From positions 1 to 35,379 of the forward strand of contig NZ_NPIH01000189.1 in assembly GCF_012275575.1 (NCBI RefSeq): DNA of 35,379 nt, given 5' to 3'. Numbering within the stretch: the stretch's first letter is position 1; the number at the start of each line of letters is the position of its first letter. The notes below the pieces were generated by a model. The model made no database searches. It was not told the DNA's origin and saw only the letters and a list, made by a program, of their open reading frames with translations. Positions 32,285 to 35,379 of this stretch are shown one piece after another. The stretch is from Paraburkholderia sp. SG-MS1. Its GTDB lineage: Bacteria; Pseudomonadota; Gammaproteobacteria; Burkholderiales; Burkholderiaceae. Both the position numbers and the translations under genes were made by a program.

Positions 32285-32800
32285 ATGAACGCGATCTCGC
32301 TCGACGCCACCGATTGCCGTATCTTGACGGTGCTTCAGCAAGAAGGACGGATCAGCAATCTCGACCTCGCGGAGCGGATCTCGCTCTCGCCGTCGGCCTG
32401 TCTACGGCGCCTGCGCCTGCTGGAGGAGCAGGGCGTCATCGAACATTACCGCGCGTGTCTGAACCGCGAGGTGCTCGGTTTCGAACTGGAAGCGTTCGTG
32501 CAGGTGTCCATGCGCAACGATCAGGAGAATTGGCACGAGCGCTTCGCGGAGGCGGTGCGCGACTGGCCGGAAGTGGTCGGCGCGTTCGTCGTGACCGGCG
32601 AGACGCACTATCTGCTGCGGGTTCTCGCGCACAACCTCAAACACTATTCGGATTTCGTGCTGCAGCGGCTCTACAAAGCGCCGGGCGTGATGGATATTCG
32701 CTCGAACATCGTGCTGCAGACGCTCAAGGAAGATTCGGGCGTGCCTGTGTCGCTGGTGAAGAAGAGCGCCGGGCACGGCGCGTCGCATAACGACCGTTGA
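32285..32800 (+). CDS. kynR: Lrp/AsnC-family regulator of the kynurenine operon
   Basis: A 171-residue regulator. The AsnC-type winged HTH at the N terminus is '[47 protein letters not shown]', followed by the RAM ligand-binding domain ('[22 protein letters not shown]'). GGGAGA lies before the ATG. It is divergent from kynB across 130 bp, as with the Lrp-type kynurenine regulator KynR of Pseudomonas and relatives. Control by kynurenine is therefore inferred. A short Lys/His/Ser-rich tail follows the RAM domain. Confidence 0.9.
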   Translation: MNAISLDATDCRILTVLQQEGRISNLDLAERISLSPSACLRRLRLLEEQGVIEHYRACLNREVLGFELEAFVQVSMRNDQENWHERFAEAVRDWPEVVGAFVVTGETHYLLRVLAHNLKHYSDFVLQRLYKAPGVMDIRSNIVLQTLKEDSGVPVSLVKKSAGHGASHNDR

Positions 32801-32883
32801 AGGGCACCGCGCGGTGCGGCGTCAGACGGCTAGCGGTGTGCTGTAGCCGCCGCTGCAGCAGGTGCGGGCGAGGCGAGGTATCC

Positions 32884-32960
32884 TGGTGCCGCGTCTGGCG
32901 TGGCCGATACGCCTGCTCCGCCAGCATTCGTGCTGCGCGTCCAGCCGGGACGCGGCACCA
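32884..32960. repeat. 12-bp inverted repeat in a convergent intergenic gap
   Basis: TGGTGCCGCGTC (32884-32895) and its exact complement GACGCGGCACCA (32949-32960) are separated by 53 bp. They lie between the converging Lrp-type regulator and flavin reductase genes. The loop contains smaller self-complementary pieces (tggcg ... cgcca). No T-run is present. It may be a processing or termination structure or a remnant of a dispersed element. Confidence 0.6.
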
Positions 32961-32963
32961 CGT

Positions 32964-33473
32964 TCAGAGCGGCTTGAGGCCGTGGAACAGCCCGTTCTGA
33001 AACACCAGCGGCGAGATTTCCGCCGCTTTCTCATGCACGCCGCAGCGCTCCACTTCGCCGACGAAAATCACGTGGTCGCCTTCTTCATAACGGCTGCGGT
33101 TATGGCACTCGAACCACGCGAGCGCGCCGTCGAGCACCGGCATGCCGGTGTCGCCCTGCGCGTGCGACACGCCTTCGAAGCGGTCGCCCTTCACGGTCGC
33201 GAAGCGTTTGCACAGATCGAGCTGCGAAGCGGCCAGCACATTGACCACGTAGTGACTGTTGGCGCGGAACACCGGCATCGAGGCCGAGCGTGTGGCGAGA
33301 CTCCACAGCACCAGCGGCGGATTGAGCGACACCGAGTTGAACGAGCTCGCCGTGATGCCGATCAACTGGCCGGACTCGGCGCGCGTCGTAATCACGGTGA
33401 CGCCGGTGGCAAACTGGCTGAGCGCCTGTTTGAAGGCGGGCTGGTCGAAATTGGGCGGGCTGGCGCGCTTCAT
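32964..33473 (-). CDS. Flavin reductase family protein (FMN-binding split barrel)
   Basis: A 169-residue flavin reductase-like protein that would supply reduced FMN/FAD to a two-component monooxygenase. The family pattern is evident: 'FATGVTVITTRAESGQLIGITASSFNSVSLNPPLVLWSL', 'NVLAASQLDLCKRFA', 'LDGALAWFEC' and 'GDHVIFVGEVERC'. The start at 33473 (MKRASPP) gives the usual family length but has no good ribosome site. An in-frame ATG at 33605 would add 44 unconserved residues. No monooxygenase partner is adjacent, so the client enzyme is unknown. Confidence 0.85.
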   Translation of the reverse strand: MKRASPPNFDQPAFKQALSQFATGVTVITTRAESGQLIGITASSFNSVSLNPPLVLWSLATRSASMPVFRANSHYVVNVLAASQLDLCKRFATVKGDRFEGVSHAQGDTGMPVLDGALAWFECHNRSRYEEGDHVIFVGEVERCGVHEKAAEISPLVFQNGLFHGLKPL

Positions 33474-33729
33474 CGGGCGCAGATCCGCGACAACGACCGG
33501 GGCGGTGCCGGGCGGAACCCGTCGCGCGCGCGGTCGGAAACAATTGATTCGAAAGTCATAGTGAAAATCGTCGATTTGGCCCAATTTTAACTGCAATCGT
33601 GGCATACGGGCCGCGAGCACAGCCGGTCATTGGAAAACCCGCTAAGCTGGAAAGTCCAGCTCGTGGCACGAGCGTTGCGGCAAAGCAGGACCGGCATCGG
33701 CCGACTATCAGTATCAAGGAGCGAGCAGC

Positions 33730-34278
33730 ATGAGTCAGACAGGCGAAGTCGCCACCCTCGGTGGCGGGTGTTTCTGGTGTCTCGAAGCGGTGTATCTGGG
33801 GGTCGACGGTGTGAATGCGGTCGAGTCGGGCTATGCGGGCGGTCAGACGCGCGCGCCGTCCTATGAGCAGGTGTGTGACGGCGAGACCGGTCACGCCGAA
33901 GTGGTGAAGGTCGATTTCGATCCGGCGAAGATCAGCTATCGCGAGATTCTCGATATTTTCTTCGCGATCCACGATCCGACGCAGTTGAACCGGCAGGGCA
34001 ACGACGTCGGCACGCAGTACCGGTCGGTGATCTTCACGCATTCCGATGCGCAGCGTGAGACGGCGCTGCAGGCGATCCGCGAGATCGGCGAACAGCGGAT
34101 TTACGACGGGCAGATTGTCACCCAGGTGCTGCCGCTCGACGGCAATTACTGGCCGGCCGAGGCGTATCACCAGAACTATTTTGCACAGCATCCGAATCAG
34201 GGGTACTGCTCGTTCGTAGTGGCGCCGAAGGTCGCGAAGTTTCGTCAGAAGTTCGCGCATCGGATCAAGGCGGGATAA
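33730..34278 (+). CDS. msrA: Peptide methionine (S)-S-oxide reductase MsrA
   Basis: A 182-residue cytoplasmic repair enzyme that reduces methionine-S-sulfoxide in proteins and free methionine. The catalytic motif is 'GGGCFWCLEAVY' (nucleophile Cys14). It is followed by 'ESGYAGGQTRAPSYEQVCDGETGHAEVV', 'DPTQLNRQGNDVGTQYRS' and 'EAYHQNYFAQHPNQGYC', with a C-terminal recycling Cys in the last motif. AAGGAG lies before the ATG. It is a single-domain MsrA not fused to MsrB. It stands alone, with a hairpin after its stop at 34291-34311. Confidence 0.97.
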   Translation: MSQTGEVATLGGGCFWCLEAVYLGVDGVNAVESGYAGGQTRAPSYEQVCDGETGHAEVVKVDFDPAKISYREILDIFFAIHDPTQLNRQGNDVGTQYRSVIFTHSDAQRETALQAIREIGEQRIYDGQIVTQVLPLDGNYWPAEAYHQNYFAQHPNQGYCSFVVAPKVAKFRQKFAHRIKAG

Positions 34279-34288
34279 GACGGCCCGT

Positions 34289-35379
34289 TCAACCCGGCTC
34301 GCTGCCGGGTTCGCCGCTGTCTTCCTGCGGCCGATGTTCATCCGGCTGCGGCCGTTCATCATCGTGCTCGTGCTTACGTTCGTGAGCCCGGTGCGCATAG
34401 GCGTCGATAATCGCCCGCGCCAGTTCCACGCAGCTTAGCGGCGCCGATCCCTCCGCCTTGTTATTGATCGCGATCACCACCGGCTGGCCGGCGAGCGCGT
34501 AGCGTGCGGCCAGTTCGGCGAGCGACGCGCGGGTGGCCGGGTCATGATCGACGAGCTGGTTGAACGGCTCGTACCTGGCTTTCGCCTGCTCGTATTTGAA
34601 GCCGCCGTGCAGACTCCAGCGCACGATCAGTGGTCCGGCCGGCTCGCCGTCCAGCAGCGCAAGCGCAGCCGCCTGGCGCAGCGGGTCCGGCATCCGCGCA
34701 TGAATCCCCACGCAATACCGCACGCCTGCCGTTTTCAGCGCGCGAATGAAGCGCGGCGTGAGCAGACTCGCGTCGCGGATTTCGATCGCGTAGCACGTGC
34801 CGTCGGGCAGCTTCGGCAACGCCACCAGAAACTCGGCAAGCCGTTCGATGAACACCGTCGGCTGCGCCAGCATCTGGTCTGGCAGCGGCGAAAGCTGGAA
34901 CACCAGCGCGCCGGCTTTCGCGCCGAGTCCTTCAAGACAGGGCGTGACGAATTCGTCGATCGCCATCTGCGCGTTCAGGAAGCACGGGTTTAGCGATACC
35001 GGTTCGCCGCGTTCGGCGCGCACGGTGGCGTCGGTGATCGTCATCGGCGCTTTGACGATGAAGCGGAAATGCTCGGGGACCTGCTGCGCGTAGCGCAAGT
35101 AATCGGTGACCGGCAGCGTCTGATAAAACGACCGGTCGATGCTGACCGTCTTCAGCAGCGGATGCTTGCCATAGGCGGCGAGTCCGTCGCGCGAGAGCTT
35201 ACTGTTGCTGTACTCCTCGCCGTAGACGATGCCGTTCCAGCCGGGAAACGACCATGTCGAGGTGCCGAGATGGATCTGCGGCGGCAGTTCGGCAGCAAGC
35301 GCAAGCAGTTCGGGCGACGCCGGGGCGGCGAGGATGTCGCGGCCACGGCGCTTTTTTGGGGTGTCGGCGGAGGCGGGAG
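34289..35379 (-). CDS. DUF72 domain protein (YecE-like), 5' end beyond the window
   Basis: A TIM-barrel-like DUF72 protein of unknown function, open from the right edge (363 codons visible, no start reached). After an Ala/Lys/Arg-rich leader, the domain starts 'IHLGTSTWSFPGWNGIVYGEEYS'. It continues 'TVSIDRSFYQTLP', 'FRFIVKAPMTITD', 'FQLSPLP', 'YAIEIRDASLL' and 'VIAINNKAEGSAPLS', all family hallmarks. A TTG at 35098 is a codon inside the domain and not the start. The C-terminal 35 residues are His/Glu/Asp/Pro-rich and outside the domain. The stop is 10 bp from msrA, which converges on it. Confidence 0.9.
   Translation of the reverse strand, partial: PASADTPKKRRGRDILAAPASPELLALAAELPPQIHLGTSTWSFPGWNGIVYGEEYSNSKLSRDGLAAYGKHPLLKTVSIDRSFYQTLPVTDYLRYAQQVPEHFRFIVKAPMTITDATVRAERGEPVSLNPCFLNAQMAIDEFVTPCLEGLGAKAGALVFQLSPLPDQMLAQPTVFIERLAEFLVALPKLPDGTCYAIEIRDASLLTPRFIRALKTAGVRYCVGIHARMPDPLRQAAALALLDGEPAGPLIVRWSLHGGFKYEQAKARYEPFNQLVDHDPATRASLAELAARYALAGQPVVIAINNKAEGSAPLSCVELARAIIDAYAHRAHERKHEHDDERPQPDEHRPQEDSGEPGSEPG
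34291..34311 (+). terminator. Hairpin after msrA, inside the end of the DUF72 gene
   Basis: A perfect 8-bp stem, AACCCGGC / GCCGGGTT, has a 5-nt loop, 12 bp after the msrA stop. It overlaps the last codons of the convergent DUF72 gene. There is no T-run. It is a plausible shared 3' end structure. Confidence 0.5.

Noticed and set aside
32155..32310. N-terminal extension of KynB to 32310
   Set aside because: It would cross the divergent promoter and overlap the start of the Lrp-type gene. The start at 32154 gives the family length.
35098..35098. Start of the DUF72 gene at the TTG near 35098
   Set aside because: Upstream in-frame codons encode the conserved DUF72 N-terminal segment (LGTSTWSFPGW), so the gene continues to the window edge.

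Overview
The window looks like a chromosomal segment from a Burkholderia- or Paraburkholderia-type betaproteobacterium. I infer this from the high GC content, the strong GC third-position bias that opens long antisense frames everywhere, and the gene content (SmoEFGK-type polyol importer, Zur-ZnuACB, FrmA/FghA, KynBUA with a divergent Lrp regulator). There is no sign of phage, CRISPR, transposase, tRNA or rRNA. Nearly all of it is ordinary, densely packed metabolic coding sequence.

Layout. 1-519: 3' end of an RND-type outer-membrane factor, sharing a terminator with a convergent NCS2 purine permease (674-2083). 2540-4015: an FGGY xylulokinase-like gene. 4255-6228: glutathione-dependent formaldehyde detoxification (frmA-fghA). 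6327-9768 (minus strand): zur-znuA-znuC-znuB, with a candidate Zur site over the zur promoter. 10075-16195 (plus strand): a hexitol/pentitol operon made of a polyol SDR, a binding protein, two permeases, a HAD phosphatase and an ATPase. It ends at a clear terminator and is followed by a DUF1330 gene. 16576-20614 (minus strand): dalD-xylB-SorC-family regulator, convergent with the first polyol operon. 21124-29245 (plus strand): an AraC regulator and a second polyol/sugar operon with a ribose-type ABC importer, a threitol/erythritol-dehydrogenase-like MDR enzyme, an FGGY kinase and an L-xylulose-reductase-like SDR. 29283-32154 (minus strand): kynB-kynU-kynA, divergent from an Lrp-type regulator. 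32964-35379: flavin reductase, msrA and a partial DUF72 gene.

How the genes work together. The two convergent polyol operons form one regulon. Both outer promoters carry the same architecture: -35 TTGAC(A/T), 17 bp, -10 GATCAT. A 32-bp block, 27/32 identical, covers the -10 and the predicted start. It is most simply the operator of the SorC-family regulator encoded between the operons. D-arabitol can be followed to xylulose 5-phosphate with genes in the window. Hexitols would stop at fructose or another ketose here, because no fructokinase is present.

The least conventional part is 21124-29245. Its enzyme set (L-xylulose-reductase-like SDR, zinc polyol dehydrogenase, FGGY ketose kinase) resembles the fungal L-xylulose - xylitol - D-xylulose - xylulose 5-phosphate route, linked to a class-RbsABC importer. 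Substrates are inferred from family resemblance only. Other points worth checking are three tandem 41-bp hairpin-containing repeats in the dalD leader, intercistronic hairpins just after the binding-protein genes in both ABC operons, and a 12-histidine tail on ZnuC.
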